The position numbers and the translations under genes are program-made. Below are positions 23,201-33,659 of a stretch of 64,000 bases of DNA, one piece after another. Under the pieces are notes generated by a model. It was not told the DNA's origin. It did no database searches and worked only from the letters and a program-made list of their open reading frames with translations. The DNA comes from Lasioglossum baleicum (lineage: Eukaryota; Arthropoda; Insecta; Hymenoptera; Halictidae), in assembly GCF_051020765.1 (NCBI RefSeq), contig NC_134946.1, positions 9,165,239 to 9,229,238 of the forward strand. Reading direction: 5' to 3'. The first letter of the stretch is position 1. Each line of letters starts with the position of its first letter.

Positions 23201-23894
23201 ATTTAGAAAATTTTTAATTCGCATAAACATCCACAGTCTAATAATCCATTTGTGTTTATCATCCTGTGCAAAACTAAATAATTTAAAAGGAGTGTTAAAT
23301 AAAATATCTTTTCGTTGTGGAAGAAAATAGGCGGTCGTGCTAATCGAATTCGCTAATTTTCGCGAGCCTCGTCCGCGGCTGCACGCGTTATTTGTGAAAG
23401 CGGAGCTTCGATGGGATGAATTTCGCGAATCGGCCCCGATAATTTGTCCAATAATATTTGGTTACTGCGTGAATAAATTAGGTACCGTACATTTCGCGAC
23501 TCATTACATTTTCATCGCGTAGTAATATCAATTGCGTTTCTATCTTCGCTGGACTCGTCGTCGCTTCGATCCAGAGAGAGCCTATTAATATTTCCTATTT
23601 AATCACCGGGAAACCTATCAGCCGGCCTCGCCGTAATCATTTTTGCGGGAAAAGAAACGGTCAATGCGTACGCTCTGCGAACTTGCGGACGGAGGAGAGA
23701 AAATTTATAATCGTTAAAAGTTACCCGGACTCGCTACAGTACGCTCATTCGAGGAACTTTTGTTCGAGAATATCCAGCCGAGAACTTTTCGAAATTCGTT
23801 TCCCGGCGAAATCGTGGCCCGATGCTCCGGAAAATACACTGCATAAGTGTCTGGCCACTCGGAGATTTTTAGATGAATTGATCTATTGTATGTA
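23201..23894. other. Moderately CpG-rich non-coding stretch
   Basis: Small frames only (61 and 92 codons), with no recognisable product. Confidence 0.45.
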
Positions 23895-24110
23895 CAGCAA
23901 GTTCAAAAAATATTTCAAAGTTCCCATTCTCGGGAAATCGATAATGTTTAACCTGTTGTAATTTCGTCAAAAATAATCGTAGATCAACAAATCTGGTCTC
24001 ATTTTAAAGCTTGAAGACTCTACTTTTGCACGCCCTTCTTCATTTTCTTGTACGATAGCTTTGCAAAATCTAGTGGGCGAGAACCTGAAGTTCCTTTTTC
24101 TTAAAGATAC
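23895..24110 (-). mobile_element. Fragment related to the Transib-like family interior
   Basis: In reverse complement the part near 23990-24050 (gcaaaagtagagtcttcaag, then tttaaaatgagaccaga) matches 45810-45850 of the long Transib-like copy, and cttgtacgat occurs in both this and the 7782 copy. It therefore probably belongs to the far part of that element. No terminal heptamer is seen. Confidence 0.45.
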
Positions 24111-24134
24111 TATGAATTGAAAACTCTGTCACAA

Positions 24135-24362
24135 TTTAAACAAATGTTTTCCGTGAATAAATCTTCCACAGATTTGAAGATTGAAGTCTGCTCGAAAATT
24201 GATGTACTGTTTTTTTCTCACTGTTTTATACAGCAAAAGTGGAGAACAAGTTTTGTCATTTTTGGCAATACTAAAGATTTTTTATTTCGTTATGAAGGTA
24301 AGGCTTCAATCTTTAAATCCTCGGAAGATTCATTGACGAACAAAATTTTTCAATGTTTTTAG
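24135..24362. mobile_element. Short inverted-repeat element, about 230 bp
   Basis: The left arm (gtgaataaatcttccacag, then atttgaagattgaagtc) is matched in reverse complement by the right arm (gcttcaatctttaaatcc, then tcggaagattcattgac). The right arm resembles 40904-40975, including in the frame that ends at the same stop codon. This fits a transposon end better than a gene. Confidence 0.55.
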
Positions 24363-24399
24363 AGCCGACGGAATTTGTGTAATTTTCCATTAAAAATAT

Positions 24400-24905
24400 G
24401 TCCTGAATTTTTTACCTGCTGTATCGTGCACAAATAGTCTAGGAAGTTTAAAATGTGTCCAGATTTATTGTAAATTTCTCGAGAAATACTTTTTGAATTT
24501 TCGCTTTGTATCCAACAGTTTCCAAAATCTGCCATATTATATAACCATATATGTAGAAGCGTAAATCTTTTTTCCATCCCCGACCATGACTGTGTTCCAT
24601 CTTTTCTTCCATTGCACACATTCCCGAGTAAATTCCATTCGATCGTTGATATGTTTCTGCATTAAAGATGGTCCTATTTCCAATTTTCTTCCACGAATGT
24701 TCTCAGATTGTTGCAAAATGCGTTACACGTTAGCTGATGCACCTGTTTCCCGTGCAACTCGACGCGTTAACGTAGAATTCTTCGCAACTTTTAAAACTGC
24801 CCGCACTGCGCGATCACTCATGGTCCCTGGACGATCTCTTGCACCTTCTTTCTACCATAATCTCCAGGATTTTGTAACACATTTCTAATTACGGGTTTCC
24901 AGCTA
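24400..24905 (-). pseudogene. Tc3-like transposase, N-terminal half, broken
   Basis: Read on the minus strand from about 24895, with frame changes and at least three stops, the pieces line up with Tc1/Tc3-family transposase. First come a GRKK-like piece and MSDRAVRAVLKVAKNSTLT with RRVARETG, the helix-turn-helix region. Then follow RILQQSENIRGRKL and a KHINDRMEFTRECVQW segment typical of the stretch before the catalytic core. Last is MVGDGKKI, where the first catalytic aspartate is normally followed by E-K/S. Here the D is kept and the next residue is changed. Tc3-type enzymes cut and paste their own element at TA sites in the nucleus. This copy cannot be functional. Beyond 24440 the similarity fades. 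The matching C-terminal part does not follow on this strand; a C-terminal fragment lies instead on the plus strand at 25588. Confidence 0.8.
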
Positions 24906-25090
24906 TGTATTCATTTTGAAACTTTCGGTCAACTTGTGTAACTTCTTTTCCGAAGTTCACGGTCCTTTTCATCTCTGTCACACTATTTTTTATTAACCAA
25001 TTGTTTAATACACTATTGATGAAACACACAGTTACTCACAATTTTATTTCAACTGAATCCGTCCTGTCTTTCGGACATCGATTTAAACAT

Positions 25091-25293
25091 GAAGCATATC
25101 ATTTTGTTGTACGAAATCAATTTTTATATCATGGACATTTGCATTTTTATATCCTTTAACTGATCTGGTAGTTTATAACATATTTTTGTGAAGCATATCC
25201 TATCATTTTGTCGTACGAAATCAGTTTTTGTTTTATAGACGTTTGTGTTTTTATATCTTTTTAGTTGATCTAGTTGTTCACAATATATTTTTA
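25091..25293. repeat. Two-copy tandem repeat, period about 100 bp
   Basis: gaagcatatcattttgttgt, acgaaatcaatttttat, gacatttgca and tttttatatcctttaactga are repeated with small changes from 25190. A further partial tatcattctgtcgtac occurs near 25826. Confidence 0.8.
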
Positions 25294-25587
25294 TCTGTAA
25301 GTTGCAGCGTGTTTAAAACCAGGAAATTTCCTGATAGTTTGCAACAAATTGCATTAGAATGTTTAGTAGAATATCAGTGTACTTCAAAAAGATTTGAGCA
25401 TGTGAGAAGATGTAGAAAACTGACGAACCAGAAAATGAAGCAAGAAGGCGTGGGAAGAAAAACATCTGGTAAAGAAATTATAAAATTCATTTATAAAATA
25501 ACCTACCAAATGAATGAAAAAGGGAATCAATTTTCATTTGTTGTATTCGGGGTAGAAGATTCCTCGTGAAGATCCACAGCGTAAATT

Positions 25588-25737
25588 ATTGAGAATGTAT
25601 GGGGTACCGCTGCGAAACAATTCGATTCGTTACAAGAACTGAAAATTGTTATTCAAGAAGGGTGGTACATACTCGATTTCTATAAAATTTATAAGAAAGA
25701 CCATACAGAAGCTTACGAAAAAGGATATAGAAACTAG
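25588..25737 (+). pseudogene. Tc3-like transposase, C-terminal fragment
   Basis: The plus-strand frame reads IENVWG, then KQFDSLQELKIVIQEGWY, and ends at a stop at 25735-25737. IENVWG is the conserved piece that follows the SPDLNP motif of Tc1/Tc3 enzymes, and the QFDSLQELK segment is the usual C-terminal helix region. The catalytic third acidic residue and SPDLNP itself are lost in frameshifted sequence just upstream (25565-25587). The fragment is on the opposite strand to the N-terminal relic at 24400-24905, so the two are either separate insertions or a rearranged element. The frame at 25228-25569 upstream is not recognisable as transposase. Confidence 0.75.
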
Positions 25738-26227
25738 CAGAGAGAAAAGAAAAATGAACGGGGTAGTGAAGCATGAATAAAACATTTGTTTTTGAATGAG
25801 ATTATCATTTTTCTTCGCCATGACCTATCATTCTGTCGTACCTCTTTCCAACGTAAACGAATATAATTCCCATAGGACAACGTGAACCTGAGTATGTTGT
25901 AAAGAAGCGATAATGCTCTTTATTATTGCATACAGCATTAAACCAAAGGGAACCATTTCTTTAGAAAATAATAATTATCTATGTGACATTGATTCGAGCT
26001 TAGGAAACGACCAATATTTCCATTTTGTTGCTTTCTATTTAGTTATGTCACGCTCACACTGATCATTAGACTGCAGATCTTCATGCAAAATCACATTTTC
26101 TGCACTAATTACAGGACATAGGGGCCAAATATGCATTTCGTTTTTCGCTATAAAATTTAAATTCTAACTTCTAACTCTAATTTCTTTCAATGTTGCTACT
26201 GTGTTTTATGTTTCACCTACACATTTT
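25738..26227. other. AT-rich non-coding stretch with one motif copy
   Basis: A diverged dispersed-motif copy (GACTGCAGATCTTCATGCAA) lies at 26066-26090. Nothing else is recognised. Confidence 0.5.
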
Positions 26228-26257
26228 CTTCATAAATGCATAAAATCCATAGTCTAC
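26228..26257 (+). repeat. Dispersed 25-nt motif, copy
   Basis: Reads TCATAAATGCATAAAATCCA then TAGTCTA. About 20 bases downstream begins a pogo-like arm, an association also seen near 37896. Confidence 0.8.
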
Positions 26258-26269
26258 TGATCATCGGTG

Positions 26270-26395
26270 TTAGCTGATCAGTTCGGATAATCGAGGTTCT
26301 CCTATATCGCGAATTAAACGCGTGAACGCGATCCAAATGGTATCGTGTTTGGAGTCGTTTGAATCGGGAAAATGTCACAAATAATGTCAATATCA
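26270..26395. mobile_element. Pogo/Tigger-like foldback family, right arm only
   Basis: agttcggataatcgaggtt, then cgaattaaacgcg, gatccaaatggtatcgtg, gaaaatgtcac: the same order as the right arms at 35668, 37785, 49510 and 52518. The inner part, reverse-complemented (AACCTCGATTATCCGAA), looks like the terminal repeat of pogo/Tigger elements. Confidence 0.7.
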
Positions 26396-26575
26396 GCGCC
26401 ATTACTTGAAAGACACACGGTGAAACCATTAATCAGACAATCGTTATGTATATGCTTGCTGGGACAGTTAGTATTTCGGTGCGAAATCGAGCCTGGAATA
26501 AAGTACTAGTATATACTAGTATCGAGTTAAAAATCGAAAAGCTCCTCGAGTGAAAACCTGTCGTCACAAGCAACG

Positions 26576-26590
26576 ATGTCCCTGGTAAGT
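26576..26590 (+). other. Possible start codon plus splice donor (mini first exon)
   Basis: ATGTCCCTG is followed directly by GTAAGTAT, a near-ideal donor, and CAACG precedes the ATG. Many insect secreted or cuticle proteins split their signal peptide after a few codons like this. Alternating AT box TATATAC lies about 65 bases upstream. With only three codons, chance is a serious alternative, and no second exon is seen nearby. Confidence 0.15.
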
Positions 26591-26599
26591 ATCCATCCA

Positions 26600-27560
26600 A
26601 TTCTGCTGTTCGGAGTTCGGAATAATATTCGCAAACACACAGAGCCACGTCATCGCAGCTTGTATAATCAAGGGAGCCCCGTTACCAAACAGTTAACATT
26701 CCTCAAACCCCGTCAAAGTTGCGCGATAACAGCACCGACGCGTGTCAAGGTACAATGTCAAAGATTCCGCGATAGCATTCGAGGCTGCGAGAGAGATCGT
26801 TAGCACTCTGGGTTAACGACTGGTTTCGCGAAGTAACCCGAGCCATCGATCTCCATAAATGCGAATAAACGCGGGAAAAAACTGATTGGTCGCTTTTCGG
26901 ACTGGATAGCAGTAACAGCAGCGCCGTCGAAACTTTCAATTTCTGTTTATCCGCGCTCTTCGCTCGCGCTGAGAATTCAAATTGATTTATCTGGGCTGGT
27001 GTTCGTCACTGAACTCCCGCAACCAGAAATTGAGATACCGGGATCGAGCTCTGCATGGGCGTGTTTCGAAACACCTGTAGGCCAGGGTAGAGCTGTGGGG
27101 GTGGGGTCTGTGTGTGCGGGAGGCTGTGCGGTGGCGGATCGCGCGAAAAGAAAACAAGCTTCTTTGTCCCGTGCCGGCCGGGCCCCCACGGCCAATCGAT
27201 ACAGATTAATTTGTCGATAAAAGTATCGTATCGACGGAAATTCCGCGCGCCGCTGGATCCCCAATTACTAAACGGTCGACCGGGAAAAACTCGTTGAACT
27301 CGTTAAGCCGCGGACCCGTTACCGATCCCACACAGTCCTCCGAAATTCGCGGACGCTGCTGCGTTCGTATCACGGCCGGAGATTTTCGAACGGAGTCACG
27401 TCCCCGACCCCCCGGGAACCTGTTCCGAACCCTTCGGCTCGTTCTGCGGAAGAAATCGAAACGGAAACGACCTAAAAACGGTGCCTGGAAAGTAAGAATT
27501 CACTAGATATGCGAACCGAACACCGACGCGCGACACGCTTATTTCCTGGCGACTATTATT
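26600..27560. other. CpG-rich block with a G-rich patch
   Basis: Dense CG content with several short frames on both strands. A G-rich patch at 27085-27135 (gtgggggtggggtctgtg and on) has enough G-runs for a possible quadruplex. No domain is recognised in any frame. Confidence 0.45.
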
Positions 27561-28052
27561 TTATGATCATCTACCGGCAGTATGTCCGATTTTTAACAGT
27601 AATTAAACAAACGCAATTTTTGTAAAACGAATTTATCGATTGTGCCATTGTAATCAACGTCTTCAATGAATATTCCTGATCGTATAACAGTTGAATTTTT
27701 TGGTCGTGCATGTTCTTCAATTGCAAGATTATCTTCATTTTGCAGCCCTCTTCACCGGCGCGCAACGAATAGTACGGATCTTTATACAAACATTTTCTGC
27801 GTCAATTGTGATAAACAATCAGGTGAAAATCATATAGGATCTTCTATTAAGACCTGTCATTTTAAATGGTGAAAACTTTGTTTTTTTTTTATATAATTAA
27901 TACAATTACTAACCACGTGTCGAAGAGTGACAACTCTAATCTTCACAAATAAAAAATAGCACGAAATTTAAAATGACATCTTCTAATGGAAGACATTTCA
28001 TACATTACAGACGTTTCAAATTCTTTAAATCCTTCTATTGTTTTGTGACACG
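27561..28052. other. AT-rich non-coding stretch
   Basis: Nothing recognisable; short frames only. Confidence 0.5.
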
Positions 28053-28083
28053 TTTGTCATAAATGCGTAAAATCCGCAGTGTA
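28053..28083 (+). repeat. Dispersed 25-nt motif, copy
   Basis: Reads TTGTCATAAATGCGTAAAAT then CCGCAGTGTAG, one of the best copies. Confidence 0.85.
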
Positions 28084-28089
28084 GAAATG

Positions 28090-28465
28090 AGTGTTAGAGA
28101 AGTGAGTTTGAAAATTGTACTGTTGACAGTGAAAAATCGGTGCACAATAATGTCCAAAATAGCGACCTACCAGTTTCCCGAGGTGTATCATTATATTTTC
28201 AATTAGACAAGTAAAAAATTGTGAAGTAATTTCCAATTTTGATACCACTTTCAGTAAAGTAAGTTAAAGATTCAGCTGCTGCGGGCAATAATGTCCAGTT
28301 TCAACAGTTTCACGACGACTATTATCTGAGGGTGGATGTAATAGACACGAAGAGACATGAAGTGAGCTTCGTCTCGAAATGACGTTCGGTGGTCTAAAGT
28401 CCAAGTCAAAGATTGAGCCGTTGAGAGTGCAAACCCCTAGGCCGCGCGCAATAACGTTCAGGATC
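28090..28465. repeat. Degenerate tandem repeat, three units of about 150 bp
   Basis: The phrase gcacaataatgtccaaaat recurs as gggcaataatgtccagttt and gcgcaataacgttcaggat near 28142, 28284 and 28446. Each is preceded by an agtgag/gtaagtt segment. Only part of each unit can be matched by eye. Confidence 0.45.
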
Positions 28466-28814
28466 GCGGGAGCCAGCGATCGATTCGAACAATCCCGTTT
28501 TACATATGAAATTAGTCCGTAGATTTATTACAACGATTACGCACGAGTTATTCATGGCAAACCCTTAACACCATTTCCAGATTTATCGATGGACTACATC
28601 TATCCGTTTCCCGCGGTTGTTGAAAAGGAGACGTCGAGAAACGGAGACCGCGGGGTTCGGAAGTGCGATACTCCACTATCAGAGGTAGGGGCCGTGCTAG
28701 CCCATCCCGTTCTGTCATACTTCAACTGTCTTAATTGTCTCTCATATACTTCAAGAATTGCTACCAGACATTATACTATGTGTCAATCACTTTGTACGTT
28801 TCTTCAAACAAGTA

Positions 28815-29430
28815 ACAAACTGCGAAACAATCGCAGAAGAAGTTGGCATAGAGGTAGATAGCTAATCGGCTTAGTAATCGGGTTAGAGCTGTACATAGCC
28901 CTGTTAAATAGCCCGGCTAGAATTGCGAATTCAATTTCATCAAATCTAACAGATCATTTAAAAATTTATTGTGATACAATCGCGAAAGAAAAAGGAGGAG
29001 GTAGTGCTATGTCCAGTTAAAAAAGAGAATCAATACGATTGTCAATCCTAACAGACGATTACAAAATTTATTTCTCTTTTCGAAACAATCGCGAAAGAAG
29101 AAGAAGTTACTATGCAAGTAACTAACAGATGATTACAAAATTTATTTCACCTTTCGAAACAATCGAGAAAGACAAAGCTAGCACGGGGTTAGCTAATCAG
29201 CTTAGAGCTGCACACAGTAGTAGTTAAAAGAATGAACCAATGCGACTGTGTCAATCCTAACAGGCGACTACAAAAATTATATCGCGTTTCAAAACATTCG
29301 CGAAAGTGGAAGCTAGCATAGAAGTTGCTAATCAGCTTAGCAATCAGCTTCTATAGCTGAAATAATCCGATTAGAACAGTGAACCAGTGCAATTTTATCA
29401 ATCCTAACGGATGATCATAGCCACCAGTAG
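28815..29430. repeat. Degenerate tandem array, four to five units of about 130 bp
   Basis: Units contain, in order, gcgaaacaatcgcgaaagaa, gctagcatagaagttgcta, atcagcttagagctgcaca, gaaccaatgcga, gtcaatcctaacagacgatt and acaaaatttat. Units differ by deletions. The array ends immediately before the CpG-rich block at 29431. Confidence 0.75.
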
Positions 29431-30135
29431 TCAGCAGTAGCAGAGTGTAAGAGCTTGGGGGTTGTTAAATCAAAAGAGTTCAACAGAACGGTCGCTCCCA
29501 CCCTCAGCAACATTTTCGCGACCACAGTTGCGCGCACCCCGAGGTACCAATGATAGCAACGGTACATTTGTGTGTAACTTTTGAGGATCGCTAGTGGTCC
29601 ATACGACTATGTCAATTCATTCGCCCAACACTGAAGAAAGGAACAATCTTCGAGTAATAACCTTGATCAAGTTAGCGTTTTCCAAAGGCGCGCGCGCGCG
29701 CGCTGAGCGAAAGTTCCAGCGCTCTTTGTCGTTCGCACGGAAGAACTGTTGCGGATGATTGCTGATGATTGTCGTCGATTAAAACACGCGTGATACTGCG
29801 GTATAGTTGTCACAGGAGAGCGGGCGCACGGACGCGACAGAACAAACCCGGCAAAAGGTACGCGTACGCTCGCGACGATCGCGGGCTGAACACTGGCACG
29901 TCGCGTCGCCCGGACTTTTAGTTCCTGGCGCTACCGAGAAGCGTCGCGACGCTTCCCGCCGCCCCACTCTCCGGGTGTTCAGCCCTTGGTCCGTGCAGGC
30001 TAGCCGGCTCCTTCGAATCGTGCGGCACGTTTCATGGTATCCCTCGTTCTCATCCTCTCTCGCGCTCACCCTCTCGTTGTACTCACTCCTAGCCCCTCTC
30101 TTTCTCACTCTCTGGTTCTGCTCTCTCTCTTTCTT

Positions 30136-30174
<39 letters not shown>

Positions 30175-30640
30175 CGTCCTCTCACCCTCGATGTGGCATC
30201 GCCCTCGCACTAGCCCCCGCGCCATCGCCCTCGACCCGATCCTTCTCGTATTTCTATTATCAATCGCTGCGACGCGTCCTATCATCACCTGCATCTACGC
30301 TCACTCTCTCGCTCGTCGTCATGCGATGCGACGATCTGAACTCGGTGACGAAAAGGTGGCAGGCGTTTATGGTTTTGTAACAACTTCCGAGGGAAGTTTG
30401 TGGGTCAGGGTTCGGCGGGATTCGTGCAGCATTTGTAATCTCTGCAGATGGTGCTCTGCAGAGGTGCTCAAAAGTATATGGATAGTTACTATTTGATGAC
30501 TTGAAAACTATAGTATCGGTTCTTAAAACAGTTATTAGGAAATTTCGGATAACTGTTGCGGAAACACGAAATTTCCAGCTAAATCATCTTCAATATCTGA
30601 AAGTTAGTAGGTGCTCGAACTGGTGTCCCTCAATCTGAAT
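29431..30640. other. CpG-rich block (candidate promoter or 5' region)
   Basis: The most CG-dense part of the window, including a (GC)8 run at 29688-29703 and a pyrimidine-rich stretch at 30050-30180. A 229-codon plus-strand frame and a 171-codon minus-strand frame overlap here. Their composition (Leu/Ser versus Arg/Glu) mirrors the DNA bias and no domain is visible. A gene start is possible, but neither direction nor exon can be named. Confidence 0.4.
30136..30173. repeat. 8-bp tandem repeat
   Basis: TCTCGTGC repeated about four times, in the pyrimidine-rich part of the CpG block. Confidence 0.85.
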
Positions 30641-30663
30641 ATGGCGAGTACTAGACTGCGGAT

Positions 30664-30893
30664 TTAACACTAGAACTACACTAGAACTATGTAGTACTAC
30701 GGTGCAAATGACTTGCACCTGATTTGTTTCTTTGGAAGTATTAAAATTATAAGTACGTTTTCCTGAGAAATTTTTTTAGTAAACTTCTCTATTCAAGTAC
30801 ATATTTAAGTAAAACTGGTACGAAATCTAAATTGTCATTATTATAAGGCAGTGTATGCCAATTGCATTTAGTGCTCGGTAGTTCTAGTGTTAA
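30664..30893. mobile_element. TTAA-flanked miniature element (piggyBac-like), best copy
   Basis: TTAA on both sides. The ends CACTAGAACTAC are a perfect 12-bp inverted repeat. Length is 230 bp, the same as the nested copy at 11590. It interrupts a dispersed 25-nt motif (ctagactgcggat at 30651-30663), whose TTTTA-like continuation probably gave the TTAA target. Confidence 0.85.
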
Positions 30894-31179
30894 AGCAGTG
30901 AACGTATTTAAAAAAATTTAAGAACATCAACGTGTATTAGCTTCAGTTTAAAAAAATAATTAAAAGGAGGAAGACATTTTTATTTAGTCTCTGTGTCTTT
31001 GAATCGACGCAGACATTTTTATTTTGCAAAAAGATCCACAGTCTAGTGACTACATACGGAAAATTGTTTATTATCTCGTTACCTATTAGCTTTATTTGAT
31101 ACTATCGACTCACGATACAAAATCTCATTCATAATTGTTTTCTGAATACCATTACGGATTCTTCATTGTAAAACTGAAC

Positions 31180-31400
31180 ATGATTTTTAAGGCAGTTCCG
31201 ATAATGAGACAAAAAATGTTTTCAACAAAAGTTAATCAACATTTAGCGGTCTACAAATTTCAATACGAAAAATATTTCGGAAATGTTTATCTTGTAAAAG
31301 ATTAACGTCACCTTTAATTTTTAAAATTCAACATACATATTCTTGGCTTCATAATGTAGCTGATGTTAAAACGAATCCAGCGACCTACATTTTTATATTC
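31180..31400. mobile_element. Diverged single arm of the 50171-50715 foldback family
   Basis: aaaatgttttcaacaaaagt, then taatcaacattta, then ggcttcataatgtagctgat, gttaaaacgaatccagcgacc follow the order of the left arm at 50232-50405. A motif copy (agatccacagtctag) lies just upstream at 31022-31048. The second arm is missing. Confidence 0.55.
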
Positions 31401-31654
31401 TTAATCTTCCATGTGCTAAAATCTTAATGAACCGCTAAATCGGACGTCCGAACACCACTCTCGCTCTCGTCCAAATTCAGCATCTCTTTCATACGCGAAA
31501 ACATTTTACCAGCCGGAAAACACCGCGGTAGTACTGCCATAGTTTGCATATTACACTTCATTGACGAAATAATCAACCTCCGAGTTTATATTGAGATTTT
31601 AAAACGCGATATTCTGTCTAATGCCGAGGAAATGTGAATTAAAGACAATTTTAC

Positions 31655-31887
31655 TCTCGTACACGATAACGGCCCAAGAGCATGCTGCGTCCAATACAAG
31701 AATGTAGATCGTACACAATGCACCAGCATATTTAGAAACTCCCCCGCAATCGCCGGATATTAATCCTATTAAGCATTCGTGGAATTATCCGGGACGTAAA
31801 ATTAGAAACCACCGAAGTTCTACCAAACGTGACGGAAAGCATTCTCTCGTTGACGAGTGGAATAATATTCTACGAAATATTAATTAA
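31655..31887 (+). pseudogene. Tc1-like transposase, C-terminal catalytic part, broken
   Basis: The first frame gives HDNGPRACCVQYK, which corresponds to the QDNDPKHT region with the second catalytic aspartate (codon at 31663-31665). After a frameshift the next frame gives TPPQSPDINPIKHSWN, the third catalytic region of Tc1-type enzymes, and continues (DEWNNI) to a stop at 31885-31887. The enzyme family excises and inserts its element at TA sites. Only about the last 75 codons remain, and the N-terminal DNA-binding half is absent. The sequence upstream (31180-31400) belongs to another element. I see no intact terminal repeats, so element limits are unknown. It is less decayed than the Tc3-like relics at 24.4 and 25.6 kb. 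Confidence 0.8.
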
Positions 31888-32701
31888 GGTAGCTTATATT
31901 TTTGTAACAAACATTATTATCTTGTTAAGCAATTGCAGAAGTACTGTTCGTGTATTTCTGTTAATCTCGCAAATTTTACCGGTAATTAATATTCTGTAAA
32001 ATGAATAATTTATTATTAATCGTATGCGCCGAGTGAACAACATTATCAATATAATAGACATCGAATATGTCACCTGTTTTTTTTTATGATAGGAGAAGTT
32101 GCCACAAGAAACAATATTGTTAAATCAAAGACATAAATATTGCGGAAAACAAACAAATTTTATTCTACTTACATTTTCTTTTTTTGGATCATGGAATTGG
32201 TCTTTATATTAGCTTACATTATGATGACAAATATATATATATATATACCCCATTTATAATATAAAATTATTTGATTACATTATGGTACATTACATACATA
32301 GTATTCCTTTAGCAATTTTTTCTATTATAAAAAAAGCAAATGAGGTATTTATAATAATAAATAGATTGCAGATTTCATGATGCAAACTAGTATAACCATT
32401 TAAAGAATTCAAGAATACTGTTGTTCAGAATGGCCGAAAAATCATTAGACAATTTAAAATTCGAATTTGTTTATAAAAGAATAAATTTAAATTTAAAAAA
32501 AACAAAAGGGGTCTTTATTACAAAATGGTTTAGTGACATGTTTGAGCTACTTTGTATTACTTTTGACTCATTCAAATGATTACAAAAACATCTAAAATTA
32601 TTAATAAATGTCCATGTAGCCCTCCTGCATTTTTTTTGCGTTGTCAATGCGTTATTTTGCATTGTTTAATGATGAAACTACATTGTTCGGTCTATATATG
32701 A
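31888..32701. other. AT-rich non-coding stretch
   Basis: Includes a short (AT)n run near 32231-32246 and a weak copy of the dispersed motif (gattgcagatttcatgatgc) at 32362-32387. No gene is seen. Confidence 0.5.
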
Positions 32702-32885
32702 ACTCATTGTTTTACGAACAATTATTTAATAAACTGAAAATTTATGAAATCTTGTTTGAGATTGTCATTGTTTCACGAATATTATTTATTATATAAACTG
32801 AAAATTTATTAAACCTTGTTTGAGATTCATTGTTTCACGTACAAATAAACTAGAACTTTATAAAACTTTGTTTGAAATTCATCAG
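32702..32885. repeat. Tandem repeat, three units of about 60 bp
   Basis: tcattgttttacgaa, taaactgaaaatttatgaaa, and tcttgtttgagatt recur with small changes, starting near 32704, 32764 and 32827. Confidence 0.8.
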
Positions 32886-33199
32886 TGTAGTAATACTTTC
32901 TACAGCCATTGTACACGAACAGTACTCGCTCGATTTTGGTGTACGAGTTTCATTAATCTTCCGCGGAATAAGATTTCCCTTGTTCGTAAATAGAGAGACC
33001 TGGTCTCGTACGTTTAGCCGGTAATGTATCTGAAGGAAATTATTCGGTCAGCGATTTCGATTTAGGTGGGCACATGTATTTCCTTCGCGTACACTTGCGT
33101 GGGTAGTCGATCTCTTGTTAATGCTTTCCTTCTTGCACACGTACGACATTATTATTCCTTAACCCTCGTCCGTCTCTCGCTTTTCCCGACGCAATTTGT

Positions 33200-33584
33200 C
33201 CTTCGGTGTCAAATTGACTAAATGGTAAAAGACAAATGCGACGGAAATATGAATAACTCACTCTGTGAATTGCTTCATTAAAAATGGAACTTCAACTTCA
33301 CATAATATTCGTTCCCAATTAATGAAATGTGCAATTATATTGTTTTTTCAAAATCTTGGAGAATATGTTACATTGATGTAAAAAAATGAAGAAATATATT
33401 TGTGTATTTCCGTTTTGAAAAAAATCACATCTGAAATAAAATATGAATATTCGCGTCCTTTATAAACTAATAAAGCGAAGCACGCGACACATTATTCATT
33501 CAGAACCAGCAAAGAATGAAGAATTATATTTGTGAATTTTCCGTTTTGAAAATGACACCTGAAGTAAAATAAGAATACTCTCTG

Positions 33585-33659
<75 letters not shown>

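Noticed and set aside
29807..30496. 229-codon plus-strand frame
   Set aside because: Leu/Ser-rich composition follows the pyrimidine-rich DNA and an 8-bp repeat; a 171-codon frame overlaps on the other strand.
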